Of a stretch of DNA of 64,000 bases, positions 43,531 to 50,957 are shown one piece after another. This stretch comes from Ottowia sp. SB7-C50 (GTDB lineage: Bacteria > Pseudomonadota > Gammaproteobacteria > Burkholderiales > Burkholderiaceae_C). The notes beneath the pieces are model-generated. The model was not told the DNA's origin, ran no database searches, and worked only from the letters and a program-made list of their open reading frames with translations. Every line of letters starts with the position of its first letter. Positions within the stretch are counted from its first letter, which is position 1. The DNA lies in NCBI RefSeq assembly GCF_033110285.1, contig NZ_CP136995.1:868001-932000 (forward strand), in the 5' to 3' direction. The translations under genes and the position numbers were made by a program.

Positions 43531-43575
43531 GCCAGCGCTTGTCTGAACAGCGCGTTTAGCTATAAAAAAAGAAGT
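43531..43575 (+). repeat. Family A element upstream of gspI
   Basis: GCCAGCGCTTGTCTGAACAG, CGCGTTTAGCTATAAAAAAA, GAAGT. Confidence 0.75.
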
Positions 43576-43597
43576 CTCCGCCAGCGCCACCCCCCAC

Positions 43598-43728
43598 CGC
43601 GGCCGCGCAGCAGGCCGCGCCCAATGGCCGCGGAGCAAGCCACGCCAGAACGCCGTCGCCGGACCTGCGCCGGCGACTGGCGTTGTCCCCCTGGGGGGGA
43701 TGGCGCCGCAGGCGACTCAGGGGGGGAT
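43598..43728 (-). repeat. Family B element in the gspH-gspI gap
   Basis: Near-identical to 43055-43161 over about 105 bases (for example CGCCGGACCTGCGCCGGCGA and GGCGCCGCAGGCGACTCAGG). Confidence 0.8.
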
Positions 43729-43729
43729 G

Positions 43730-44152
43730 TCATCTGACTTCAAAAGGCCGCAGCCCATCGCTCACGACCCGCAGCGTGGCCGCGCCGTCGCCCGCCGCGC
43801 CCAGCAGCACCACCGCCTGCGCGTCGATGATGGGGTCCGGCCCCAGCCGTAGCGCGGCGTTGCCCACGGTGCGCGTGCGGGTGTCCAGCCAGTGCGTGGG
43901 CAGCGGCGGGCCGCCGGGCGGCAGGCCGTCCCATGCAAAGCCGGTGGCGGTGGCGCGCCAGGTGATCGGCACGCCGGCCGCCCGCGACTGCGCCCGCGCC
44001 GATTCCAGCAGCGCCGCCAGCCGGTCGGCCTCGCGCGCCAGGGCGCTGGCCCCGCTGTCGCGCAGCGCCAGGCTGGCCACGGCGGTGCCGATGGCGATGA
44101 CGGCAATGACCACCATCAACTCCAGCAAGGTGAAGCCGCGCCGGTTTTTCAA
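43730..44152 (-). CDS. gspH: Type II secretion minor pseudopilin GspH
   Basis: A 140-residue minor pseudopilin with leader KNRRG and mature start FTLLELMVVIAVIAIGTAV. The following LALRDSGASALAREADRLAALLESARAQ helix (split here only for length) and TATGFAWDGLPPG fit GspH. The start is a TTG (44152), since no ATG or GTG lies between the upstream repeat cassette and the cleavage site. Translation from a weak start may help keep minor pseudopilins below the level of the major one, GspG; that is inference. Confidence 0.85.
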   Translation of the reverse strand: MKNRRGFTLLELMVVIAVIAIGTAVASLALRDSGASALAREADRLAALLESARAQSRAAGVPITWRATATGFAWDGLPPGGPPLPTHWLDTRTRTVGNAALRLGPDPIIDAQAVVLLGAAGDGAATLRVVSDGLRPFEVR

Positions 44153-44160
44153 GCAAAAAT

Positions 44161-44211
44161 GGCCTGGAGCGCTGGAGGGATAAGCGCGAGCAGCTATCAA
44201 AAAAGAAGTAT
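44161..44211 (+). repeat. Family A element upstream of gspH
   Basis: GGCCTGGAGCGCTGGAGGGA, TAAGCGCGAGCAGCTATCAA, AAAAGAAGT. Confidence 0.75.
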
Positions 44212-44248
44212 CTTTCGCCACCAACCCACACCCCCTTTCCCAATCAGC

Positions 44249-44378
44249 GCGGCCGCGCAGCAGGCCGCCCCCAATGGCCGCGGAGCAGGCCCCGCGGGAA
44301 CGCCGTGGCCGGGGTCCCCCCCGGCCACCAGCGTTGTCCCCCTGGGGGGAAGGCGCCGCTAGGCGACTCAGGGGGGGA
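44249..44378 (-). repeat. Family B element in the gspG-gspH gap
   Basis: GGCCGCGCAGCAGGCCGCCC, ATGGCCGCGGAGCAGGCCCC and GGCGCCGCTAGGCGACTCAG; third of the three cassettes around the minor pseudopilins. Confidence 0.78.
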
Positions 44379-44379
44379 G

Positions 44380-44823
44380 TCACTGCCAGGAGCCGACGTC
44401 CGCGTTCTTGCCCTCGCCGCCGCTGGCGCCGTCGGCGCCGAAGCTCATCACGTCCACCTCGCCCTTGACGCCCGGGTTCAGGTACTGGTAGGGCCGGCCC
44501 CAGGGGTCGTTGGGCAGCTTTTCGAGGTAGGGCTTCCAGTTGGTGGGCACGGGCGGGGCGGTGGGGCGCTGCACCAGCGCCTGCAGGCCCTGTTCGGCGC
44601 TCGGAAAGCGCTGGTTGTCCAGCTTGTAGAGCTTGAGCGCCTGCATGATGTTGTTGACGTCGGTGCGGGCGGCGGTGGCGCGGGCGTCGTCGGTGCGGTC
44701 CAGCACGTTGGGCACGATCAGCGCCGCCAGCACGCCGATGATGACCAGCACCACCATCAGCTCGATCAGGGTAAAGCCGGCGGCGCGGCGCAGGCGGGCG
44801 GCGAGGGGGCGCAATGCGTTCAT
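44380..44823 (-). CDS. gspG: Type II secretion major pseudopilin GspG
   Basis: The main subunit of the pseudopilus, 147 residues. A leader with several arginines ends in RRAAG, cut before FTLIELMVVLVIIGVLAALI. Family marks are DNNIM-type helix (RTDVNNIMQALKLYKLDNQR), FPSAEQGLQALV, the PYLEKLPNDPWGRPYQY segment and an acidic calcium-site region near the end (GADGASGGEGKNAD). It is the first gene of the minus-strand operon and uses ATG, unlike gspH, gspI and gspJ. It diverges from gspC. Confidence 0.95.
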   Translation of the reverse strand: MNALRPLAARLRRAAGFTLIELMVVLVIIGVLAALIVPNVLDRTDDARATAARTDVNNIMQALKLYKLDNQRFPSAEQGLQALVQRPTAPPVPTNWKPYLEKLPNDPWGRPYQYLNPGVKGEVDVMSFGADGASGGEGKNADVGSWQ

Positions 44824-44855
44824 GGGATACAGCCTGGAAGCGATGTCGCATCAAT

Positions 44856-44861
44856 GATAAT
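44856..44861 (+). promoter_or_regulatory. Candidate -10 box for gspC in the divergent gspG/gspC gap
   Basis: GATAAT on the plus strand, about 47 bases before the gspC ATG. Overlapping TATCAT on the minus strand could serve gspG, so the two promoters may be back to back. The whole gap is 84 bases. Confidence 0.4.
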
Positions 44862-44907
44862 CGTCCGCCATGACTTGCACCGCGCCGCGCCGCGCGCCCC
44901 TTCGGCC

Positions 44908-45570
44908 ATGCGAAGCCCGCTGCCGCCCCGCCTGACGGCCGGGCTGCTGACGCTGGCGCTGTGGGCGCTGGTGGCCGGCAGCGCGCTGTGGTGGTGGCTG
45001 CGCGTGGGCCAGCTGTCGGCGCCGTTGCGTGCGCCGGTGGTGGGCGCCGGGCCGGCCGTGGCCGCCGTGGACAGCGCCCAGGTGGCGCGCGCGCTGGGCG
45101 CCACCGCGTCGGCACCGGCCGCGGCGGCGCCGGCCCCCGACCTGGCCGGCCGGCTGGCGCTGCGCGGCATCGTCACCTACCAGGGCCGCGGGGCGGCGCT
45201 GATCGCCGTCGATGGCAAGCCGGCCCGCCCGCTGCGCGTGGGCGCTGCGCTGGAAGGCGTGGACGGCGGCTGGCGGCTGCGCGCGCTGTCGCCGCACGCC
45301 GCGGTGCTGGCGGCCGACGGACGCGAATTGCGGCTGGAGATGCCAGCGCTGGCCGCGCGGTCCAGCGCGGGCGACGCCGTGGCCCCGCCGCGGCCCGCCG
45401 CGCCGCTTCAGCCGGTGCCTGGCATGGCGCCCCAGGTGCCGCCCACGCCGCCGCTGCCGGTGGCGCCGCCTGCCGCCGTCACGCCACAGCCCGCGCAGCC
45501 CGGCATGCCGGCGGTTACCCCGCAGCCCCAGGCCTTTGTGCCGCCGCCGAGTGCGGCGCGGAATGATTGA
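44908..45570 (+). CDS. gspC: Type II secretion protein GspC
   Basis: A 220-residue inner-membrane protein that links the platform to the secretin. It has one membrane helix (AGLLTLALWALVAGSALWWW), then the homology region (LAGRLALRGIVTYQGRGAAL, ALIAVDGKPARPLRVG), and a proline-rich tail of about 60 residues in place of a PDZ domain, as in short GspC forms. It is transcribed away from the other gsp genes. ATG 44908 (MRSPLPPRL) was chosen; an in-frame ATG at 44854 overlaps the candidate -10 box. Confidence 0.8.
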   Translation: MRSPLPPRLTAGLLTLALWALVAGSALWWWLRVGQLSAPLRAPVVGAGPAVAAVDSAQVARALGATASAPAAAAPAPDLAGRLALRGIVTYQGRGAALIAVDGKPARPLRVGAALEGVDGGWRLRALSPHAAVLAADGRELRLEMPALAARSSAGDAVAPPRPAAPLQPVPGMAPQVPPTPPLPVAPPAAVTPQPAQPGMPAVTPQPQAFVPPPSAARND

Positions 45571-45679
45571 GATGGAGTGGGGGCCGGGCGTTACGGTGTC
45601 ACGGTGTGACCGGGTAACGGCCGCGGCCTGCGGCGTTTTGTAGGTTATAAGCCGCGCGCCTGAACCATCCCCTTCCATC

Positions 45680-45825
45680 GTCATTCCCGCGCAGGCGGGA
45701 ATCCAGAGGCGCTTCGCTCCGATGGGGCGGCTGGCGGTGGAGGCATGGATTCCCGCCTGCGCGGGAATGACGGGTTGGCGGGCCGCTGAGAGCGGCTACA
45801 TGGATTGCCGCCGACGCGGGAATGA
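45680..45825 (+). repeat. Family C inverted repeats, three arms
   Basis: Arms at 45680-45705 (GTCATTCCCGCGCAGGCGGG...) and 45746-45771 are exact inverted copies; a third, worn arm lies at 45800-45825. They fill much of the 332-base gap between gspC and ilvA; a family A copy follows. Confidence 0.75.
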
Positions 45826-45839
45826 CGGGTTGTTTTGGC

Positions 45840-45889
45840 CGTCAGCGCTCTCAGGATAAGCGCGTGCAGCTATCAAAACGATAGTTTCA
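45840..45889 (+). repeat. Family A element at the gspC/ilvA convergent junction
   Basis: CGTCAGCGCTCTCAGGATAA, GCGCGTGCAGCTATCAAAAC, GATAGTTTC. The A/T part forms CTATCAAAACGATAG, a small hairpin. Confidence 0.75.
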
Positions 45890-45902
45890 CGCCTCGCGCC
45901 GC

Positions 45903-47477
45903 TCAGCGCTGCAGAAACAGCCGGTACGCCGGGTTGTCGGTTTCCTCGGCCCAGGGGTAGCCCAGCTCCTGCAGAAAGCGCTGGAAGGCCGCGTCGTCGC
46001 AGGCCGGCACCTGCAGGCCGACGAGGATGTGGCCGTAGTCGGCGCCTTCGTGGCGGTAGTTGAACAGGCTGATGTTCCAGCTGGGCCGCATCAGGCTCAG
46101 GAACTTCATCAGCGCGCCCGGCCGCTCAGGAAAGACGAAGCGCAGCAGGCGCTCGTCCAGCGCCAGCGGCGAATGGCCGCCCACCATGTAGCGCACGTGT
46201 TCCTTGGCCAGGTCGTTGTGCGTCAGGTCGACGGTGGCGAAGCCGGCCTTCTGGAACGCGGCGGCGATGCGCGGCGATTCGCCCTTGCCGGCGGTGGTCA
46301 GGCCCACAAACACGTGCGCCTGCGCAGCGTCGCTGATCCGGTAGTTGAACTCGGTCACGTTGCGCTGGCCGCCCGGCAGGCTGCCGATGACTTCCAGAAA
46401 ACGGCGGAAGCTGCCGCGCTCTTCGGGGATGGTGACGGCGAACAGGGCCTCGCGCTCCTCGCCCACCTCGGCGCGTTCGGCCACGAAGCGCAGGCGGTCA
46501 AAGTTCATGTTGGCGCCCGACAGCACGGCCACGTAGCTTTCGCCCTTGGTCTTGTGCGTGGCGACGTACTGCTTGACGGCGGCCACCGCCATCGCGCCGG
46601 AGGGCTCGACGATGCTGCGCGTGTCGATGAACACGTCCTTGATGGCGGCGCAGACGGCGTCGGTGTCGACGGTGACGAATTCGTCCACCACCTCGGTGGC
46701 GACGCGGAAGGTTTCTTCGCCCACCTGCTTGACGGCGGTGCCGTCGGCGAACAGGCCGACGTCGGTCAGCGTCACGCGCTGGCCCTGCGCGACCGACTGC
46801 GCCATGGCGGACGAGTCGGCCATCTGCACGCCGATGACCTTCACGTCGGGCCGCACCGCCTTGATGTAGGCGCCCACGCCGCTGATCAGGCCGCCGCCGC
46901 CGATGGCCAGGAACACCGCCGCCAGCGGCCCCTGGTGCTGGCGCAGGATCTCCATGCCGATGGTGCCCTGGCCGGCGATGACCAGCGGGTCGTCGAACGG
47001 GTGGATGAAGGTCAGCCCCTGCTCGGCCTGCAGCTGGACGGCGTGGCCGTAGGCGTCGGAATAGCTGTCGCCGGCCAGCACTACTTCGCCGCCCAGCGCC
47101 TTGACGGCGTCGACCTTGACCTGCGGCGTGGTGGTGGGCATGACGATCACCGCGCGGCTGCTGAGCTTGTGCGCGGCCAGCGCCACGCCCTGCGCGTGGT
47201 TGCCGGCGCTGGCGCAGATCACGCCGGCCTTCAGCTGCTCGGGCGACAGGTGCGCCATCTTGTTGTAGGCGCCACGCAGTTTGAAGCTGAACACGGGCTG
47301 CTGGTCTTCGCGCTTGAGGTAGATGCGGTTGTGCAGCCGCCGGCTCAGGGTGCGGGCCGATTCGAGGTCGGACTCGATGGCCACGTCGTACACGCGGGCC
47401 GTGAGCACCTGCTTGAGGTAGTCGGTGGCGCTGAGCGGGGTCGGGGCCGTGGCGGCCGGGGCGCGAGAGGTGGGCAT
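45903..47477 (-). CDS. ilvA: Threonine ammonia-lyase (threonine dehydratase), biosynthetic type
   Basis: IlvA deaminates threonine to 2-oxobutanoate, the first step of isoleucine synthesis. The 524-residue protein has the PLP lysine in FSFKLRGAYNKM, the CASAGNHAQGVAL motif, the phosphate-binding GGGGLISG loop, and two C-terminal ACT-like regulatory domains (ALFAVTIPEERGSFRRFLEV; LRFVFPERPGALMKFLSLM) that usually bind isoleucine and valine. Length and domains match the feedback-regulated form. ATG 47477 (MPTSRAP) is the chosen start. The leader upstream contains hairpins and a terminator, suggesting attenuation. Confidence 0.93.
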   Translation of the reverse strand: MPTSRAPAATAPTPLSATDYLKQVLTARVYDVAIESDLESARTLSRRLHNRIYLKREDQQPVFSFKLRGAYNKMAHLSPEQLKAGVICASAGNHAQGVALAAHKLSSRAVIVMPTTTPQVKVDAVKALGGEVVLAGDSYSDAYGHAVQLQAEQGLTFIHPFDDPLVIAGQGTIGMEILRQHQGPLAAVFLAIGGGGLISGVGAYIKAVRPDVKVIGVQMADSSAMAQSVAQGQRVTLTDVGLFADGTAVKQVGEETFRVATEVVDEFVTVDTDAVCAAIKDVFIDTRSIVEPSGAMAVAAVKQYVATHKTKGESYVAVLSGANMNFDRLRFVAERAEVGEEREALFAVTIPEERGSFRRFLEVIGSLPGGQRNVTEFNYRISDAAQAHVFVGLTTAGKGESPRIAAAFQKAGFATVDLTHNDLAKEHVRYMVGGHSPLALDERLLRFVFPERPGALMKFLSLMRPSWNISLFNYRHEGADYGHILVGLQVPACDDAAFQRFLQELGYPWAEETDNPAYRLFLQR

Positions 47478-47553
47478 GGCAAGCGGGTGAAGGGAAGGCA
47501 GCCCGAAATCATACGTCCGCGCCGCCGGGCTGCCGGCTGCCATGCGGCGGTGC

Positions 47554-47650
47554 AAAAAAAAAAGCCCCGGCGCGAGGCGCCAGGGCTTGAATCCACCTTT
47601 TTGAAGGGGTGGAGGAGACAACCGGTGCGAGTGAATCTCACTCGCCTGAG
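47554..47650 (-). ncRNA. Candidate small RNA or attenuator upstream of ilvA
   Basis: Read on the minus strand, a candidate promoter is followed by three hairpins: GCGAGTGA-gat-TCACTCGC (47627-47645); CCACC...GGTGG (47593-47612) beside an exposed CTCCTCCACCCC stretch complementary to Shine-Dalgarno sequences; and a G/C-rich stem (47564-47585) followed by ten T (47554-47563), a textbook terminator. The terminator is about 75 bases before the ilvA ATG. It could be a free RNA of about 95 nucleotides or a leader that ends early. No leader peptide rich in isoleucine codons was found. Confidence 0.6.
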
Positions 47651-47656
47651 GGGCAG

Positions 47657-47684
47657 TGTATATGAAAAGCACGCCCGTTCGCAA
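47657..47684 (-). promoter_or_regulatory. Candidate promoter for the ilvA leader RNA
   Basis: On the minus strand TTGCGA (47679-47684) and TATACA (47657-47662) are 16 bases apart. Initiation would fall just before the first hairpin of the RNA. Confidence 0.55.
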
Positions 47685-47820
47685 TATTTTGCTGCGATGC
47701 AACACCGGACGGCCCTTCCAGTCGCCCGAAACGTGCGAAATGTCTCAGCCGCGGGCGTGCGGCGTGGCCGAATCCGCTACGCTTGCGCCCAGTTCATCGG
47801 CCAAGGAAGGAGTACGGATC

Positions 47821-48273
47821 ATGGAATGCACGGTAAGTTGGACGGGCGCGGCGGGCACGCGCTCGGGCATGGGCTTCGTGGCCGAGACCGGGTCGGGCCA
47901 CGTGATCGCCATGGATGGCGCACCGGACGCCGCGCGGCCCGAAAACGGCGGCCAGAACCTGGCGCCGCGCCCCATGGAAACCGTGCTGGCCGGCACCGGC
48001 GGCTGCACCGCCTATGACGTGGTGCTGATCCTCAAGCGCGGGCGGCACGACGTGCGCGGCTGCTCCGTCAAACTGACCAGCGAGCGCGCCGCCGAAGACC
48101 CCAAGGTGTTCACGCGCATCCACATGCATTTCACCGTGACCGGCAAGGGCGTGCCCGCCAGCGCCGTCGAGCGCGCGATTGCGATGAGCCACGACAAGTA
48201 CTGCTCGGCCTCGATCATGCTGGCCAAGACGGCGGAGATCACGACGTCGTTCGAGCTGGTGGCGTTGGATTGA
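47821..48273 (+). CDS. OsmC family protein
   Basis: A 150-residue OsmC/Ohr-fold protein of the YhfA-like branch. Two conserved cysteines are visible, in GTGGCTAYDVVLILKRG and in HDKYCSASIMLAKT, spaced as expected for the peroxidase-like pair of OsmC proteins. Many members reduce organic hydroperoxides; the YhfA branch has no firm substrate. AAGGAAGGAG precedes the start. It faces ilvA across a gap that holds the ilvA leader, and converges with coq7. Confidence 0.85.
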   Translation: MECTVSWTGAAGTRSGMGFVAETGSGHVIAMDGAPDAARPENGGQNLAPRPMETVLAGTGGCTAYDVVLILKRGRHDVRGCSVKLTSERAAEDPKVFTRIHMHFTVTGKGVPASAVERAIAMSHDKYCSASIMLAKTAEITTSFELVALD

Positions 48274-48283
48274 GGTGCGGCGG

Positions 48284-48333
48284 ATACTATTAAAAGAATA
48301 GCTTATTGCGCTGACTGGGAAAGCGCTAGAGCC
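48284..48333 (-). repeat. Family A element at the osmC/coq7 convergent junction
   Basis: ATACTATTAAAAGAATAGC, TTATTGCGCTGACTGG, GAAAGCGCTAGAGCC; a well preserved minus-strand copy with the ACTATT/AATAG hairpin. Confidence 0.75.
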
Positions 48334-48384
48334 CGTTTTTACATGTGAAATTCGCGCCGCTGCGCGTGCGCACGCCCCGGTCTG

Positions 48385-48483
48385 CCGGCCGCGGAGCAGG
48401 CCAGGCGAGAACGCCGCAGCCGGGGTCCCTGCGGCTGCCAGCGTTGTCCCCGTGGGGGAAGGCGCGCCAGCGCCACACAGGGG
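48385..48483 (-). repeat. Family B element before the end of coq7
   Basis: GCCGGCCGCGGAGCAGGCCA, GAACGCCGCAGCCGGGGTCC and GGCGCGCCAGCGCCACACAG. It directly abuts the coq7 stop. Confidence 0.65.
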
Positions 48484-49119
48484 TCAGATCCGATGCGCCA
48501 CCGTCGTCATCACGCGGGCGGCCACGCGCATCAGCCCGCGCACCGGCGCCGGCAGCGGGGCGGCGCCGGCATGCAGCGCTTCGTCGGCGTGGCGCGCTTC
48601 GTCTTCCTTCATCTGCGCCACGATGGCGCGCGAGGGCGCATCGCCCGCGGGCAGGCGATCCATGTGGCTGGCCAGGTGGGCCTCGACCTGGCGCTCGGTC
48701 TCCACCACAAAGCCCAGGCTGAAGCGCTCGCCGCCCACGCGCCCGGCCAGCAGGCCGATGCCGAAGGCGCCGGCGTACCACAGCGGGTTGAGCAGCGACA
48801 CGCGGTCGCCCACCTGGTCCAGGCGCTCGCGCGTCCACGCCAGGTGGTCGGTTTCGTCGCGCGCGGCGGCTTCCAGGCTCTGCCGCACGGCGGGGTCGGA
48901 CGTGGCCAGCGCCTGCGCGGTGTACAGCGCCTGCGCGCAGACCTCGCCCACGTGGTTGACGCGCATCAGCGCGCCCGACAGGCGTTGTTCGGTCTCGGAG
49001 AGCCTGGCGCCCGGCGGCGCCTTGGCGGCCGGGTTGGGGCGCGACGCCTGGTGGGGCGCGAACAGTGTGCGCAGCGTGCTGTCGGCTGCGGCGAGCAGTC
49101 GGTCGGAGGGCGATAGCAT
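48484..49119 (-). CDS. coq7: 2-octaprenyl-3-methyl-6-methoxy-1,4-benzoquinol hydroxylase Coq7
   Basis: A 211-residue membrane-associated di-iron hydroxylase that carries out the penultimate ring hydroxylation in ubiquinone synthesis; in bacteria with Coq7 it replaces UbiF. The ferritin-like fold shows [41 protein letters not shown] and [12 protein letters not shown], which hold the E and ExxH iron ligands. The start MLSPSDRLL (49119) was preferred over upstream in-frame codons. It is divergent from the first porin gene. Confidence 0.93.
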   Translation of the reverse strand: MLSPSDRLLAAADSTLRTLFAPHQASRPNPAAKAPPGARLSETEQRLSGALMRVNHVGEVCAQALYTAQALATSDPAVRQSLEAAARDETDHLAWTRERLDQVGDRVSLLNPLWYAGAFGIGLLAGRVGGERFSLGFVVETERQVEAHLASHMDRLPAGDAPSRAIVAQMKEDEARHADEALHAGAAPLPAPVRGLMRVAARVMTTVAHRI

Positions 49120-49350
49120 GGCCGCATGGTACGCCACGGCGCGTTCAGGCCAACCCTGCTCGAAGGCCCCCCCACGTGGGCAGCCGACGATGTTTTGGCG
49201 CAACAAACCCGCGCTGTGGCCCCGTTCGTGTCAGGTCTGCATCCTAGAATTGGTGCGCCTTCGAAGCCCGATCTGACGTCGGTGGCGTCGTCGGCAGGCG
49301 CTACCTCGACGCCCGACCTGTATCCGCAAAAGCAAACTTGGAGAACCTGC

Positions 49351-50304
49351 ATGAAAAAATCGCTCTTCGCTCTGGCCGTTCTGGCCCTCTCTGGTGCCGC
49401 CATGGCCCAGTCCTCCGTCACGCTGTATGGCGTGGCCGACGCCGGTATCGGCAAGATCAAGCTGGGCTCCGGCGGCGCGTCCCCGGCCAACGACGCCTCC
49501 AACAAGACCGAATTCATCAGCAGCAGCACGATGAACAACGGCACCACCCGCGTGGGCGTGCGCGGCGTGGAAGACCTGGGCGGCGGCCTCAAGGCCGGCT
49601 TCCAGTTTGAAACCGGCCTTGACCTGGACAACGGCAACGCCACCAACTCGGCCTTCTGGGCTCGCCAGGCCAACATGTGGCTCGGCGGCAACTGGGGTAC
49701 CGTCAAGCTGGGTCGCCAGTTCACGCCCAGCTACCTGGCCACGGCCAGCTACGAATTGACCGGTACGGCCAATTACTCGCTGCTGTCCAACACCTACAAC
49801 TACGTCGGCATCGGGTCGCGTGCCAACAGCGCCTTCGCCTATGTCACGCCCAGCTTCGGCGGCCTGACGGGCGTGCTGGCCTATGTCACCAAGAACGACC
49901 TGGGCGCGGCCAAGGCGGCCTACGACGTGGCCCTGATGTACGGCAACGGCCCGATCGCTGCCGCCCTGTCGGTCAACAAGGTCATCAACAGCAAGACCAA
50001 CTACCAGCTGGGTGGCAAGTACGACTTCGGCAATTTTGTCGTCGCAGCGTCCTACACCCAGGCGTCCAACCAGGCCCAGGCGGTGCGCCGCGGGTTCGGC
50101 TTGGGCGGGACGGCCAAGTTCGGCGCGGTCTCGCTCACGATGGACTTCACCCGCGACACCAAGAACGAGTGGACGGGCAAGAAGTACACCAACGGCCTGC
50201 TCGAAGCCAAGTACGCGCTGTCCAAGCGCACCTTCGCCTATGGCGCCTTCATGCGCCTGGACGGCACCAACAACTACGGCATCGGCGTTCGCCACAACTT
50301 CTGA
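49351..50304 (+). CDS. Gram-negative trimeric porin (paralog 1)
   Basis: A 317-residue outer-membrane general-diffusion porin of the betaproteobacterial type. A signal peptide ends near AMAQ, then SSVTLYGVADAGIGKIKLGS. The strand motifs GVRGVEDLGGGLKAGFQFE and AFWARQANMWLGG, and the C-terminal phenylalanine (YGIGVRHNF) required for assembly, are all present. TTGGAG precedes the ATG; TAGAAT at 49245-49250 is a possible -10 about 100 bases upstream. It is clearly related to the next gene but uses the C- and G-ending codons of the surrounding genome. Confidence 0.92.
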   Translation: MKKSLFALAVLALSGAAMAQSSVTLYGVADAGIGKIKLGSGGASPANDASNKTEFISSSTMNNGTTRVGVRGVEDLGGGLKAGFQFETGLDLDNGNATNSAFWARQANMWLGGNWGTVKLGRQFTPSYLATASYELTGTANYSLLSNTYNYVGIGSRANSAFAYVTPSFGGLTGVLAYVTKNDLGAAKAAYDVALMYGNGPIAAALSVNKVINSKTNYQLGGKYDFGNFVVAASYTQASNQAQAVRRGFGLGGTAKFGAVSLTMDFTRDTKNEWTGKKYTNGLLEAKYALSKRTFAYGAFMRLDGTNNYGIGVRHNF

Positions 50305-50957
50305 TGACGGCGTGATCAGGTGGCGCGCCCCGCGCGCGGCCGCCTGACGAAGTGCGCAGACGATCCCCTGGAGGTAGGGGACAGTCTGCGCCTTCGGTCC
50401 CCCGGACAGAATCGATCCCCGCCGTTGCTCCCACCGCCGTCATGGCGCTTTCGAAGGGCACGGGCGGCAGACCGGCCAGTGGGCCGCCGGCGGCCGGTCA
50501 GCGTCTTCATCGTCCATGCCGCGGCATTCAGTCGCGTGGCTGGCGCGCTGGGCATGACGCAATACTTTGGTGTTCTTTTTTTGCGAGGTGTCGGCGCGTG
50601 CGCTGCCGGCAGCGTGTGGCCCGTTTTGCACTGGTCACGCGGCAGGCTGCAGAGTGCTTTTGACCTCAAGCCAGGGGTAGCTCGCTCCGACCAGCCCTGC
50701 GAAGATACATCGACCGACGTTTGACATGCCTTGCAACATGTGTCTCCTATTCCCCACTATGAAGGCCCGTCTGTTGTCGCGTTGCAACAGAACGCCGCCC
50801 AGTCGTTGGTTGGGTCACTGAATTCTTTGCAAGTTGCTGGCGCGTCTGGTGCAATAGCAACAACTTCCCGCTAGGGGAGGTTGGCCCGGGGACCCGGCGG
50901 GAATCGCAGACGGACCCTTCGCACCGGCGCCCTATGTTTAACCTTGGAGAACTTGCA
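50305..50957 (+). other. 653-base gap between the two porin genes
   Basis: No convincing gene was found. The left part is G+C-rich with an imperfect hairpin just after porin 1 but no U run. The right 250 bases are poorer in G+C and probably hold the promoter and a long leader of porin 2, including repeated TTGCAA/TTGCAAC words (for example near 50730, 50795 and 50828). An open frame at 50320-50724 has no family features and was not called. Confidence 0.5.

Noticed and set aside
50320..50724. A 134-codon open frame between the porin genes
   Set aside because: No ribosome site, no family motifs, arginine-rich composition typical of non-coding G+C-rich DNA.
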